DNA of 64,000 nucleotides from CBDFKY01 sp965248995. Lineage in GTDB: Bacteria > Pseudomonadota > Alphaproteobacteria > Rickettsiales > UBA998. The notes under the pieces are model-generated. The model made no database searches, was not told where the DNA came from, and saw only the letters and a program-made list of their open reading frames with translations. The position numbers and the translations under genes were made by a program. Shown one piece after another: positions 44,146-52,730 of this stretch (positions are counted from its first letter, which is position 1; every line of letters starts with the position of its first letter). The stretch is taken from NCBI GenBank assembly GCA_965248995.1, contig CBDFKY010000016.1:62001-126000 (forward strand), written 5' to 3'.

Positions 44146-44168
44146 CCGCCCTTTGAGGCGGTTTTTTT
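44146..44168 (+). terminator. Intrinsic terminator at the end of the tail genes
   Basis: CCGCC-CTTTGA-GGCGG followed by seven Ts. It separates the structural genes from the lysis cassette. Confidence 0.87.
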
Positions 44169-44180
44169 ATTGGAGAAACC

Positions 44181-44363
44181 ATGACCCAGGAACAAGAAGC
44201 AGAGCATCTCGATATGCACGTTGCCGTGTGCGCCGAGCGTTACAAAGCCCTTGAGCAACGACTCGACCGCATTGAGCGGATTGTCTGGTGGTCATCCACC
44301 ATGCTGATGACTGGCATGGGCGGGATTATTTTCAAACTCATGACAATGAAGGGGGTTCTATGA
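44181..44363 (+). CDS. Small membrane protein, possible holin partner (XhlA-like)
   Basis: A 60-residue protein. A charged coiled-coil half (AERYKALEQRLDRIERI) precedes one transmembrane helix (VWWSSTMLMTGMGGIIFKLM). This layout resembles haemolysin XhlA-type lysis helpers. It overlaps the holin start by ATGA and lies in the lysis cassette. Confidence 0.65.
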   Translation: MTQEQEAEHLDMHVAVCAERYKALEQRLDRIERIVWWSSTMLMTGMGGIIFKLMTMKGVL

Positions 44364-44785
44364 TTACATTGCTCGGTTCATTGTTAGGTTTCATAAGCTC
44401 CACATTCCCCGATCTGCTCAAATTATTTCGGGACGCTTCCGATAAAAAACACGAAATTACACTGCTGCAAATGCAGATGGATTTCCAGGCGCAGGGACAT
44501 CAGGAGCGCATTGAGGAGATTAATACCCAGGCAGATATTTCTGAATCGCAGGCTCTCTACAAAACCTACACCACCGGCATTAGCTGGGTGGATGCGTTGA
44601 ATGGCACGGTACGGCCTGTCATCGCTTACAGCTTCTTCATTCTCTATACCGCCGTCAAGATCATGCACTTCTCCGCTGATATGCCCTGGCTGTTGTGGAC
44701 TGAGGAGGATCAGGCGATCTTCGCAGGCATCATTAGTTTCTATTTCGGCCAGCGTGCCATGGCAAAAATGCGGAGCGGGAAATGA
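44360..44785 (+). CDS. Holin of the 3TM family
   Basis: A 141-residue protein. It starts with a hydrophobic helix (MITLLGSLLGFISSTFPDLL), has a long charged helix (EITLLQMQMDFQAQGHQERI, EINTQADISESQAL), then two more hydrophobic segments (VIAYSFFILYTAVKIM and IFAGIISFYFGQRAM). WVDALNGTVRPVIAY matches the phage 3TM holin family. It should form membrane lesions that release the endolysin. It overlaps the endolysin ATG. Confidence 0.83.
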   Translation: MITLLGSLLGFISSTFPDLLKLFRDASDKKHEITLLQMQMDFQAQGHQERIEEINTQADISESQALYKTYTTGISWVDALNGTVRPVIAYSFFILYTAVKIMHFSADMPWLLWTEEDQAIFAGIISFYFGQRAMAKMRSGK

Positions 44786-45222
44786 GGCATGTTACCGAAG
44801 ACGGCATTGCCCTGATTAAGCGTTTCGAGAGCTTCGCCTCAAAGATTTACATCTGTCCCGCTGGCTATCCCACCATCGGCTATGGGCATGTGGTGAAGGC
44901 GCAGGAGCGGTCTTTATTCAGCGATGGCATTGACAATGCACAGGCTATTGAGCTTTTGGAAAAGGATGTGGCATCCGCCGAGTGTGCGGTGTTGCGGTTT
45001 ATCACCGTGCCGCTGACCGACGGGCAGTTCGATGCGCTCGTATCATTCACCTTCAATTTGGGCGGCGGTGCGCTCCAACGCTCCACGCTTCGCCACAAGG
45101 TCAACCGCGAGGAACATGCCGACGTACCCGCAGAGTTTATGAAGTGGGTGTGGGGTGGTGGTAAAAAACTGAAGGGGTTGGTAAAGCGAAGGGCGGCGGA
45201 GGCTAATCTCTATCTATCTTGA
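44782..45222 (+). CDS. Endolysin, GH24 lysozyme with E-C-T triad
   Basis: A 146-residue T4-lysozyme-type muramidase. The catalytic region FESFASKIYICPAGYPTIGY gives Glu16, Cys25 and Thr31 with E-x8-C-x5-T spacing. Many phage enzymes have Asp at the middle place; Cys is a known natural variant. GQFDALVSFTFNLGGGALQRS and EFMKWVWGGGKKLKGLVKRR are the other conserved blocks. No signal sequence is seen, so it depends on the holin. The last 20 bp overlap the convergent hydrolase gene. Confidence 0.94.
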   Translation: MRHVTEDGIALIKRFESFASKIYICPAGYPTIGYGHVVKAQERSLFSDGIDNAQAIELLEKDVASAECAVLRFITVPLTDGQFDALVSFTFNLGGGALQRSTLRHKVNREEHADVPAEFMKWVWGGGKKLKGLVKRRAAEANLYLS

Positions 45223-46045
45223 AGAAGTCATGCATCGATTTAATTATCAGTTGATCTGATATATTTACATGCCCTGCGCCTGGGACAGTAACAAATTGCA
45301 TGCGGCTAGTTGCTGCAGCAGCTAGTTTTTTACCCTGCTCAATAGGTATCACGTTATCCTGATCTCCATGAATAATAAGTATAGGGCAATGAACCTGAGC
45401 AATTTTTGACAGAGAATCTAGTGGATCGCGTACTAAATAATATATGCCGGGTAAAAGCCAGTATGTCTGCGCAGCCATATCTGCAACTGACGTGTACGCA
45501 CCCTGCAATACTATGCCGAATACCGGCTGTTCTTTTGCCATTTCCACAGCTACGCCGCTGCCAATTGATTCACCATAAATGATGATTTTTGGTGCTGTGT
45601 AAGTTTGCTTCAACCACGCGATAGCAGCACGCGCATCATGGTAGAATCCTTCTTCGCTAGGCGACCCTTCGCTTTTGCCGTAACCACGCCAAGAAAGTGC
45701 TAATATACCGTATCCAGCCTTTGCAAAGGCTTGGTATCGCTGGGCATGTCCTGCGATATGCATGGCGTTGCCATGCAAGTATAAAATGACAGGCATTCCC
45801 TTTTCTGGTGGATGCGTCCATCCCATGATATGCACACCATCTTCCGCATCGAAATGTACTTCGGTAAAATCTGTGAGGCCGTAATCTGTCGGAGCTTTAA
45901 GTTTTCCTAATGTTGTGTCTGCCATGTACGCGGGGAACACCAAATAGCGTTGTACGACAAAGAGAACGACATAGATAATCAGCAATGCTCTCAAAAGGCG
46001 TATCGCTATAGCTTTGATGGATTTTTTGCTGATTAATTTTTTCAT
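45203..46045 (-). CDS. Membrane-anchored alpha/beta hydrolase
   Basis: A 280-residue serine hydrolase of the BEM46/ABHD13-like group. An N-terminal helix (IRLLRALLIIYVVLFVV, residues 16-31) anchors it. The oxyanion block is LYLHGNAMH, the nucleophile elbow is YGESIGSG with Ser160, the acid is HGDQDN (about 228-230) and the His is PGAGHVN (about 259). Substrate is unknown. The start overlaps the oxidase stop by ATGA, so the two are an operon. A+T-rich codon use and position behind the endolysin mark it as prophage cargo. Confidence 0.88.
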   Translation of the reverse strand: MKKLISKKSIKAIAIRLLRALLIIYVVLFVVQRYLVFPAYMADTTLGKLKAPTDYGLTDFTEVHFDAEDGVHIMGWTHPPEKGMPVILYLHGNAMHIAGHAQRYQAFAKAGYGILALSWRGYGKSEGSPSEEGFYHDARAAIAWLKQTYTAPKIIIYGESIGSGVAVEMAKEQPVFGIVLQGAYTSVADMAAQTYWLLPGIYYLVRDPLDSLSKIAQVHCPILIIHGDQDNVIPIEQGKKLAAAATSRMQFVTVPGAGHVNISDQLIIKSMHDFFKIDRD

Positions 46046-47472
46046 CTTTTCGGATTCGATTCATTCACGTCTTTATAATAGCGATCCCAAAGCTTGTTCC
46101 TAAATTTGTAAGTGGGGTCAACCCGCTTTTTTAAAGCAAAATATTCAGTAGCACGGGGATAGGCTTTCAGGAATTGATCTGGCGTAGCAATGATCTGATA
46201 AGGCAAATAGTAAGTGCCGCCTTCTTCCAAAGCAGCATCAATCAGCTTGCTTGTCCATCCATAAACTTCTTTTTTATCTGCCTCCGTCACTCCCTGTTCG
46301 TAATAAATTACAAAAGAAAAAACCTCTTTTCTCGCCCAGGCAAGTAATGAGCCAGGATCTGGCAAAGCATGCCGGATAGAAACATTTAGAACATTTACAT
46401 GGTTTTGATTGAGAATAGCCGCCATTTTGGGGGCGAAGGTATCAAAATTCTCGACGGGGATAAAATACTCCTGAAGCACATAGGTAGATTTCTCACGCGA
46501 TGGCGGCTCAAGGCCAATCACATCATAGCTTGCTTCATAATTGCGCCATTCTACTTTCTGACCAGAATATTCATATGGATCATAAATATATTGTCGGCAA
46601 GATTTCCCCCACGGGCCATCTGAAATCCACGCTAAAAGGAATTGTTGAGACGAAGACAGCTTATCTTGAGGAGCTAATTTTTCTTCTACGGTTACGGGTT
46701 TGTCGGTTGTATTCCAAGTGACCGCATTTACTTGTGTGTAATCGGGCGGATAAATATCTGCGTTATGAAAAACTGCGGTTTTCGATTCTCGAATGTTATG
46801 GAAAAAATAATCCTTATACTGTGATATATCCATCCTTTGAGATATCCGCTCTATACGGGTATTTTCAGCAAGATTTAACGTAGCCTCGACAATAACGCCA
46901 ATGCCACCATATCCTCCAATTGCTCCAAAAAATAATTCAGGATTTTTCGTTCGGCTGGCTTCTTTTATGGAACCGTTAGAGAGAACTATTTTGATCGACT
47001 CAACTGAGCGAATTATAGGGCCTTCGCTAACGTAGCGCCCATGTGCGTTAACACTAAGGGAGCCGCCCACCGTAAAATTAGAAAAGGATTGCATAATTTT
47101 AAGAGACAACCCCTTTGGATCAATCGTTTCCTGAATTTTCCGCCATGTAGCCCCCGCCTCAACAGTGATTTGCCGCTTTTCGGTATCTAAATTGATGACG
47201 CGGTTCATATCCCGCATATCTAAAAACAGGCAATTCTCTGTGGCAATTTGCCCGCCTTGGCTATACCGCCCTCCACCGATAGAAATAGGGCCGGAATGGT
47301 GAGCAACCAATTGGCTGACCTCCTCAATGGACTTCGGGGCGATAACCTTATCTACCGTTATGGGATTTAGCTGCGTTATGTCATTGACGGTGACAGCGGC
47401 ATAGGTAGGGGAGCAGCCCAAAAATCCTATGGCTAGAATAGAAATTACTAATTGAATTTTAAAGATTCTCAT
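46042..47472 (-). CDS. Exported FAD-binding oxidoreductase (VAO/PCMH family)
   Basis: A 476-residue flavoprotein. It has a signal sequence with lipobox-like FLGC at Cys20 (SAILAIGFLGCS type), so it may be a lipoprotein or exported. The PCMH FAD fold is clear: SIGGGRYSQGGQ, RQITVEAGATWRKIQETI, SFSNFTVGGSLSVNAHGRY and GGYGGIGVIVEATL. The His that often carries covalent FAD in GGGHS is replaced by Arg. The C-terminus resembles sugar-lactone (ALO-like) oxidases. Substrate is unknown. The ATG at 47472 fits the signal peptide; the upstream frame extends further. It pairs with the hydrolase, so both may modify an extracytoplasmic sugar or lipid. Confidence 0.85.
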   Translation of the reverse strand: MRIFKIQLVISILAIGFLGCSPTYAAVTVNDITQLNPITVDKVIAPKSIEEVSQLVAHHSGPISIGGGRYSQGGQIATENCLFLDMRDMNRVINLDTEKRQITVEAGATWRKIQETIDPKGLSLKIMQSFSNFTVGGSLSVNAHGRYVSEGPIIRSVESIKIVLSNGSIKEASRTKNPELFFGAIGGYGGIGVIVEATLNLAENTRIERISQRMDISQYKDYFFHNIRESKTAVFHNADIYPPDYTQVNAVTWNTTDKPVTVEEKLAPQDKLSSSQQFLLAWISDGPWGKSCRQYIYDPYEYSGQKVEWRNYEASYDVIGLEPPSREKSTYVLQEYFIPVENFDTFAPKMAAILNQNHVNVLNVSIRHALPDPGSLLAWARKEVFSFVIYYEQGVTEADKKEVYGWTSKLIDAALEEGGTYYLPYQIIATPDQFLKAYPRATEYFALKKRVDPTYKFRNKLWDRYYKDVNESNPKR

Positions 47473-47570
47473 GCTCACCGAATTTTTAGATGTTGCAGGC
47501 AGTTTTACAAATTTATGGCAATATAGCAAACACTTGATATGTTAGGGTGGTTTGTATCGGGAGGAATATT
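47473..47570. promoter_or_regulatory. Divergent promoter region of the cargo genes
   Basis: A 98-bp A+T-rich gap between the leftward oxidase-hydrolase operon and the rightward secreted protein. TTGATATG and similar A+T stretches are seen, but no confident -10/-35 pair. GGGAGG just before 47571 is the ribosome binding site of the rightward gene. Confidence 0.4.
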
Positions 47571-48707
47571 ATGCGAGCACTTCTCAGTCTGGTGATATTA
47601 TGTTTTTTGAGTATGCAGCCAGCATTGGCAGCACAGCAAGCGCCATCGCCGCAGGAAGTGCAGTTTGGCGAATGGATGTCCTATTACTATCTGCAAAAAG
47701 ACACCTCCAAAGTGAGTGGTTTCTTGAAGTTCCTCCAGGATGGTCGAATGTTAGAAAAACATGACGGCGCAGCGCAGCCTACCGCTGCTTTTCTCGCTGT
47801 AATTTTTTCAGATAATCCTGCGCAGGTTCAAGCATGGGTTAAGAATACCGGTTTCACCGGCAAAACAAAAGAAGCCACAGAATATGCACTATGGTTATCA
47901 GGCAATGGAAAGATGATTGCAGACGTTTTTAAGGATACTCCTGAATATGCAAAATCGACACCTGTAGGATTATCGAATCTAACGCTTAAACAACCGGGCG
48001 ATCTGGACATGATGTGGGGAGCATTTTCTGCATCCGGCAGTGAATTATACGTCAAGAAAATCATTGACGTATTGGATGATAGTAAACCGCTTACGGGTGA
48101 TAAAACAGCTGATATGATGACTCGTGGTTCTGCTGAGTGGTCTTTAGGTAGCAATATGATGCAACACGAACTGGTAAATCGCGCTATTCGCAAAGAAATA
48201 AATGCACGCTCCGGCGTAGTGAAAAAGAAGCTGGAAGAAATAGTTGCTCGGAATGAAAAGAATGCAAAACCATTTCCGAATAAAGATGGTGATTTTTCTG
48301 CAATGATGGTTTTAACCGATGAGAAAGCGCTGTCTGAATACGCAAAGCCTTCCAATGAAGGACTACACTTTAAGGAAATGACTACGGCAAAGCATGGCGA
48401 TAGCGTGGTAATCAAAATTGTGTTCGCCGGTATGGAACTGACGAATGACCTTAGGGCAGATGTTACATTTGACCTAAAAACCTTAGGGCCGGACGGAAAA
48501 ATCTACGACAACACCGATCTAAGAAATGTGGAAGCCCTGAAAATGAAAGTACCGATGCGATTCAGGATTTTTGACAACTCTACAGTTGAGGGCATAAGAT
48601 TTGATCCACAAGACAAGCTCGGCAAATATAAAATTATCGCCGAAATCCGCGATAACGTAGGCAAGAAAAAGCTTTTACTTACAAAAGAAATTGAGCTTAC
48701 TCAATGA
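47571..48707 (+). CDS. Secreted protein of unknown function (cargo)
   Basis: A 378-residue protein with a clear signal peptide (MRALLSLVILCFLSMQPALA, cleavage before AQQ). The first 190 residues look helical (EVQFGEWMSYYYLQKDTSKV; AAFLAVIFSDNPAQVQAWVK). The last 120 are beta-rich (VVIKIVFAGMELTNDLRADV, TFDLKTLGPDGKIYDN, KMKVPMRFRIFDNS) like an immunoglobulin-type domain. I do not recognise a family. The GGGAGG site fixes the start at 47571. It is divergent from the exported oxidase and probably acts in the periplasm. Confidence 0.8.
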   Translation: MRALLSLVILCFLSMQPALAAQQAPSPQEVQFGEWMSYYYLQKDTSKVSGFLKFLQDGRMLEKHDGAAQPTAAFLAVIFSDNPAQVQAWVKNTGFTGKTKEATEYALWLSGNGKMIADVFKDTPEYAKSTPVGLSNLTLKQPGDLDMMWGAFSASGSELYVKKIIDVLDDSKPLTGDKTADMMTRGSAEWSLGSNMMQHELVNRAIRKEINARSGVVKKKLEEIVARNEKNAKPFPNKDGDFSAMMVLTDEKALSEYAKPSNEGLHFKEMTTAKHGDSVVIKIVFAGMELTNDLRADVTFDLKTLGPDGKIYDNTDLRNVEALKMKVPMRFRIFDNSTVEGIRFDPQDKLGKYKIIAEIRDNVGKKKLLLTKEIELTQ

Positions 48708-48806
48708 CCACTCCTATAACGCTTAAGTAACTGAGGAGGCGAAATTAGTGACAACGAAGAGGTCATCCATTATTCTGCCTCAACATCAAACAAATGGCGG
48801 AAGAAT

Positions 48807-49112
48807 ATGAGTAACGTAATCGAAGGCCATTTCGGGCCCAAAAAGACCGCACGAATGAAGGCAGTTCCATACCAGCGAAATTTCAAAGAAACCGAGCACC
48901 TCAGCTACGAGGAAAAATTCTCGGATTTGTTTGATATATGCGAACTAGCGGAATCTGGCGCATTCGAGGCGGTGGCTGTCGCGTATCCAGAAGTCTTGGG
49001 CGACACCGAGGAAGAACTGGTACGCAACATGTCACTCCTCGCTGACGCTGGTTTGGTTCTGATCGTAACGCAAAAAAGCCCGCGAATCGTAGAGGCTGCA
49101 AACACCCCGTAA
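48807..49112 (+). CDS. Unknown small protein (101 aa)
   Basis: A 101-residue protein, MSNVIEGHFGPKKTARMKAV..., with a helical acidic middle (FDICELAESGAFEAVAVAY) and a C-terminal LADAGLVLIVTQKS. GGCGGAAG precedes the ATG. The function is unknown. Base composition is less A+T-rich than its cargo neighbours. It is convergent with the restriction-type gene. The 99-bp gap before it holds no gene. Confidence 0.6.
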   Translation: MSNVIEGHFGPKKTARMKAVPYQRNFKETEHLSYEEKFSDLFDICELAESGAFEAVAVAYPEVLGDTEEELVRNMSLLADAGLVLIVTQKSPRIVEAANTP

Positions 49113-49155
49113 CGTGATGGCGTATTTTAGCTATAAGAAGACACGCGAGTTTTTG

Positions 49156-49944
49156 TCACTCTTCATCTAAATCGCCACTCATCTCTGTCAATATTCTTGC
49201 GCGGCTCTTTAGCGATACTGTGTCAGCTGGCTCACCATGAACGCGATATGCCTTAAAAGTATGTTCACGCCCAGCGTTTGGATTCGGTACCAAGGTGGTT
49301 TCCAATTCATTTGTACGAAGGTCAAAGCTATAGGCTACGACAACACTTTCAACTTCACGACGCACTAATGTCCCAACCTCTATCAGTCCGTCTTCGACTC
49401 TAAAAGAAGCAGGCAAAATGAGGGTTCTGCGATGAGCAGTACCCTCGGCCAGAGCAAATGGCGTTGGTGCAACGTACATTTTACGATCTCTAACTAAAAT
49501 ATCGCCATAACTACCAAAGCCACGGAAACTCTTATTCTTATGAATATACGCATTGTCAGCGTTCAAAAAACTTCCATGACACAGTACAAAATCAAGAACT
49601 GGATAACTATTGCCATCTGGTTGAGCGGGATACCTCCCGAACACATAATATACTTGCCTTCCATTATGTTCACCGCAAGGAACCTGGCTATTGCAATCAT
49701 AGTCAGCTTCTCTTCCAGGATATGCCAACCCTTTTAGTTCATAACCCTCGGTGAATTGTACCATGCGAAAATCTGGGTAAGAATTTCTCCCTGGCGAATC
49801 ATAATTTAGACCCATTAGGTCAAGTCGCGCCTTAAACCAATTTTGGAAGTGAAATTCTTTGTCATTCTTGCCCTCACGCTCTATGAGTTCACCACTGGCA
49901 ATTGAACGAACGCATTGTTTGAAAATAATGCTAGCTTGCGACAT
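49156..49944 (-). CDS. Probable restriction endonuclease, PD-(D/E)XK type
   Basis: A 262-residue protein. The likely active site is NSYPDFRMVQFTEGYELKGL: Pro57-Asp58, then Glu69-x-Lys71, spacing D-x10-E-x-K. An upstream acidic-basic helix (REGKNDKEFHFQNWFKARLD) may hold an additional catalytic Glu. The rest is beta-rich (RKMYVAPTPFALAEGT; TLVRREVESVVVAYSF) and could bind DNA. It overlaps the methyltransferase gene by 14 bp, as in type II restriction-modification operons. The start at 49944 has GAGAGGG. Recognition sequence is unknown. Confidence 0.75.
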   Translation of the reverse strand: MSQASIIFKQCVRSIASGELIEREGKNDKEFHFQNWFKARLDLMGLNYDSPGRNSYPDFRMVQFTEGYELKGLAYPGREADYDCNSQVPCGEHNGRQVYYVFGRYPAQPDGNSYPVLDFVLCHGSFLNADNAYIHKNKSFRGFGSYGDILVRDRKMYVAPTPFALAEGTAHRRTLILPASFRVEDGLIEVGTLVRREVESVVVAYSFDLRTNELETTLVPNPNAGREHTFKAYRVHGEPADTVSLKSRARILTEMSGDLDEE

Positions 49945-52180
49945 GATGCCCTCTCTTATTTGCTGTATTGTAAATCTGCTCAATATGAGCTTCCGTATCT
50001 GTTTTATAGGTGCTTAATGCTTTAAGAGCGTCAATGCGGTTGTGCAGAATTGAGAGGCTTTTAATAAGTTGAGCAGTCACTATTACTCTCACATCATTTC
50101 GACTTAAGGATCGACCAGAACTAGTTAGCCGTAGAGCTTGATCTTCTGCTTTACGAATAATTTGACTCATCGCCTCACGTTGTGAAGAAGATTTGTTAAG
50201 GGAAGTCCTTTTTCTGCAAACGATCACAATATCAAGATCAATGGGTTCTTTTGCTTGTTGTTTAGGCACAGCACTCGACATTTCAGCTTTAATAGGTTGA
50301 ACTGCCGTTATAACAAAATCTGCACGCATTATCGCGTCTAAGACAGAATCCCACCCATCAGGCCGTGAGTGATGGTAGGTAAATGCTAGAATGCCATTAT
50401 CCTTGAGCACTCGATGTATTTCATCAAACACACCAGCCAATCGACTAGTAAAAATGTCCTGCTCTTTGTGTTGCACCTCGCTTTCCGAGCGAGTCGTGTC
50501 AAGCACCCTATTACCATCGGTTCCTAAAATATGCCTCTGCCAGATATGAAAGAAATCTGCCAGTTCAGAGTAATGCACATTGTCAAAAAAGGGAGGATCT
50601 GTAATTACAGCATCAACAGATTTATCAGGAATATCTGTATTACTTGAATCGCCGCAGGATAGATATACGCGCTGACCTTTAGCATAATCATTAAAGGTTC
50701 CCGCGATAGGAAAGCTGAGAGACTCAGAAAGCCCATAGATTTTTTCACTTGTTTTACGACCATTTTGCTCACTAACGATTAGCTCAAAAGGATTTTCGGC
50801 ATAATCTATAGCTCTACGAATTCGGCCATTAAAAATTGTTGAGAACGACCCTGAACTCTTTGGTGTTCCCCAAAGATTGGCTTCTAGCGGTGTGCGCTCG
50901 GGTTTCAGTATATGATGTGAGAACATGTGCCGTACGGCACCCGTTCCTTCACCCTTGTAAGAGGCAAACATATTATTAAATTCCAATGTTCCTGATAGCA
51001 AACAAGTAAATAGCTCACGAACTGTTTGATCTTCTATCTTACTTATACGCTCACCCAGAATTGACAGGCCAAGCAGCTGTCTTTCGTTGAACATTTCATG
51101 CCAATACCGATAATTATAACCAAGAACCTGATTGGTGTTATTTCCAGCTTTAATTGGCACTATAGGGAATGCGTTGGATCGTTTCGTTAATTCTTTTTTT
51201 GCCTGATTAAAGAGTATTTCATCTTGATGCGTTGCTGGTAAATAAACTTTCTTTCCATCTGATTGCAATGCAAGTTTTGCATAGAGTTTGTGCCTAGGTG
51301 GAGCAGAGGAATCTCTGACGGTTTTAGAAACTTGAAAAATATGTTCACAATGTGGACATACGGCTTTTTGTCCTCGGGTTGTGCCAATTTGTGGATTATA
51401 TATTTCTGCACAATGATGACATTGTGTTTTTTGATCACTGTAGTTTACTTCGTTAATAGCATAGCAATTAGGGCAGCTTGACTGGGCGGTGGGATAACGT
51501 TTCGGGTAAGCATGTTTAGCAAAAATGTACGATGAAAAAAGATCAACAGTCTTTTCACATTCAGGGCAATCAACTTGTTTTACCCAAAAATAGTATAAAA
51601 CCTCCGCCTTGCTCCCATCAGGAAGAATTGTGGTATAAAAATAGCGAATCTTGTCCGCCACATCTTTTTCAATTTCGCTGAAAGTTTCAAGAATTGATTG
51701 GCGATGATGCACGGCAAGTGCATTTTTCACTAAAAAATATGCAACTGGATTTATATCACGACCAATGGCATTAGCCCCTATTTTTAGTGCCTCGCCAACC
51801 GTTGTTCCCGATCCCATAAATGGATCAAAAATAACCGCATCTTTTATTTTTGTAGGTTTGTAGAACAGCTCAACTACATCGCTTCCAACCGGAGAAAGGG
51901 CAGCTAGTGTGATTGCCCTAAAAACAGATCCCAATCTTTGCGCCCACCATTTATGAATATGATATGTTGGCCGATTGATCTCTTTGCGCCAGCTCTCAAT
52001 TTCAGCAATATTACTAATTAACTCAAATGGGAAATCATCTTCTTCAAGCGCAGTAACGGGAGCATTATTTATTACTTTATTGGGCTTTGTTTTTGCGTTT
52101 CTTGTTCGAACTCCTTGCTCTAACAAATCAACCTGATTCTCTACAGAAATTTGAACTCTACTTGGTGACAGTATGGTCAT
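49931..52180 (-). CDS. Zinc-ribbon DNA methyltransferase (DUF1156-like)
   Basis: A 749-residue methyltransferase. The AdoMet-binding motif DPFMGSGTTVGEALK is at residues 119-127 onward, and the catalytic DPPF is at 528-531, so the two motifs are in the reversed order with a large insert between. The insert has four Cys pairs (CPEC, CPNC, CHHC, CPHC, about 205-280) forming two zinc ribbons, probably the DNA-recognition part. The N-terminal HKWWAQRLGSVFRAITL is a conserved block of this enzyme type. It overlaps both neighbours (ATGA before, 14 bp after), giving a three-gene R-M operon. Confidence 0.88.
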   Translation of the reverse strand: MTILSPSRVQISVENQVDLLEQGVRTRNAKTKPNKVINNAPVTALEEDDFPFELISNIAEIESWRKEINRPTYHIHKWWAQRLGSVFRAITLAALSPVGSDVVELFYKPTKIKDAVIFDPFMGSGTTVGEALKIGANAIGRDINPVAYFLVKNALAVHHRQSILETFSEIEKDVADKIRYFYTTILPDGSKAEVLYYFWVKQVDCPECEKTVDLFSSYIFAKHAYPKRYPTAQSSCPNCYAINEVNYSDQKTQCHHCAEIYNPQIGTTRGQKAVCPHCEHIFQVSKTVRDSSAPPRHKLYAKLALQSDGKKVYLPATHQDEILFNQAKKELTKRSNAFPIVPIKAGNNTNQVLGYNYRYWHEMFNERQLLGLSILGERISKIEDQTVRELFTCLLSGTLEFNNMFASYKGEGTGAVRHMFSHHILKPERTPLEANLWGTPKSSGSFSTIFNGRIRRAIDYAENPFELIVSEQNGRKTSEKIYGLSESLSFPIAGTFNDYAKGQRVYLSCGDSSNTDIPDKSVDAVITDPPFFDNVHYSELADFFHIWQRHILGTDGNRVLDTTRSESEVQHKEQDIFTSRLAGVFDEIHRVLKDNGILAFTYHHSRPDGWDSVLDAIMRADFVITAVQPIKAEMSSAVPKQQAKEPIDLDIVIVCRKRTSLNKSSSQREAMSQIIRKAEDQALRLTSSGRSLSRNDVRVIVTAQLIKSLSILHNRIDALKALSTYKTDTEAHIEQIYNTANKRGHHVAS

Positions 52181-52356
52181 ATTTTCGAGTTCCCTTGTTT
52201 TTTAATCCATTTATCCAATTCACTTTTCTGAAAACGCCATGACCCACCCACTTTGAATCCTGGCAGTTTGTCTTCGGACACCAAGCGGTAAGCGGTTTTC
52301 TCAGTCAACTTAAGAAATTCCGCCACATCCCGTATCGTCATTATCTCGTCTTTCAT
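52177..52356 (-). CDS. AlpA/excisionase-like HTH protein
   Basis: A 59-residue DNA-binding protein. TIRDVAEFLKLTEKTAYRLV, then SEDKLPGFKVGGSWRFQKSELDKWI, is the classical excisionase/MerR-like winged HTH. It is the first gene of the operon and overlaps the methyltransferase by ATGA, suggesting a control role. Because it is also nearest the right prophage end, it could alternatively be the excisionase. Starts at 52356 and 52341 are both possible. Confidence 0.8.
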   Translation of the reverse strand: MKDEIMTIRDVAEFLKLTEKTAYRLVSEDKLPGFKVGGSWRFQKSELDKWIKKQGNSKI

Positions 52357-52730
52357 CGGAGATGACTCTCTTAGGTTTGCGTTCTGCTGCACAGGAAAAT
52401 AAGGTAAAATTTTCCAAAGATAAAGCCTTTTGTTCGAGTTGGTTAGTTGTGTGTCAAGAACACTACGCATAGCGTTATATCCGTGACAGCAAGGTACGGG
52501 TTTTGAGAGTGTTGTTTTTGCTGGTGGTTGGGTTATAACGAGGGTGTTGCGGTGCTAACTACCCACCGCCATTGATCCATTTCATCGATTGTGGATGAAG
52601 TGATAGAATGAGGAATGCGATGTGATTCGGAGCTACCGCGGCAAAGCGGCGGAGACGGCGGTCTGGGAAACTATAGGCTGAATAGCGCGACCTTTGGCCC
52701 TTGGCAGAAACTTTATAACATAGCGGAGAC
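52357..52730. other. Right prophage junction region, no gene seen
   Basis: 374 bp with no supportable coding frame. The left part holds the promoter of the R-M operon. GTACGGGTTTT at 52494-52504 repeats the sequence at 8617-8627 and is taken as the right attachment core. Beyond it the sequence becomes G+C-richer (from about 52540), in line with host DNA, and leads into the RTX gene. Confidence 0.4.
52494..52504 (+). other. Candidate right attachment core (attR)
   Basis: The 11-bp sequence GTACGGGTTTT matches the left candidate at 8617. It lies 138 bp beyond the last prophage gene, at about the point where A+T content drops. The match is short, so a chance repeat is possible. Confidence 0.35.

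Larger units (their letters stand above)
8617..52504. mobile_element. Integrated prophage with cargo (siphovirus-like; boundaries inferred)
   Basis: Between host tRNA-Ser and the RTX gene lies a continuous phage block: serine recombinase, LexA-type repressor, replication genes, lambda-like packaging and head genes, a long-tail module with GTA-like distal genes, holin and endolysin. An A+T-richer cargo segment follows. All core morphogenesis functions are present and no gene is visibly broken. The ends are placed at an 11-bp direct repeat GTACGGGTTTT (8617-8627 and 52494-52504). This repeat is short, so the ends may be off by a few hundred bases. The interior call is much firmer than the ends. 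Confidence 0.85.
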
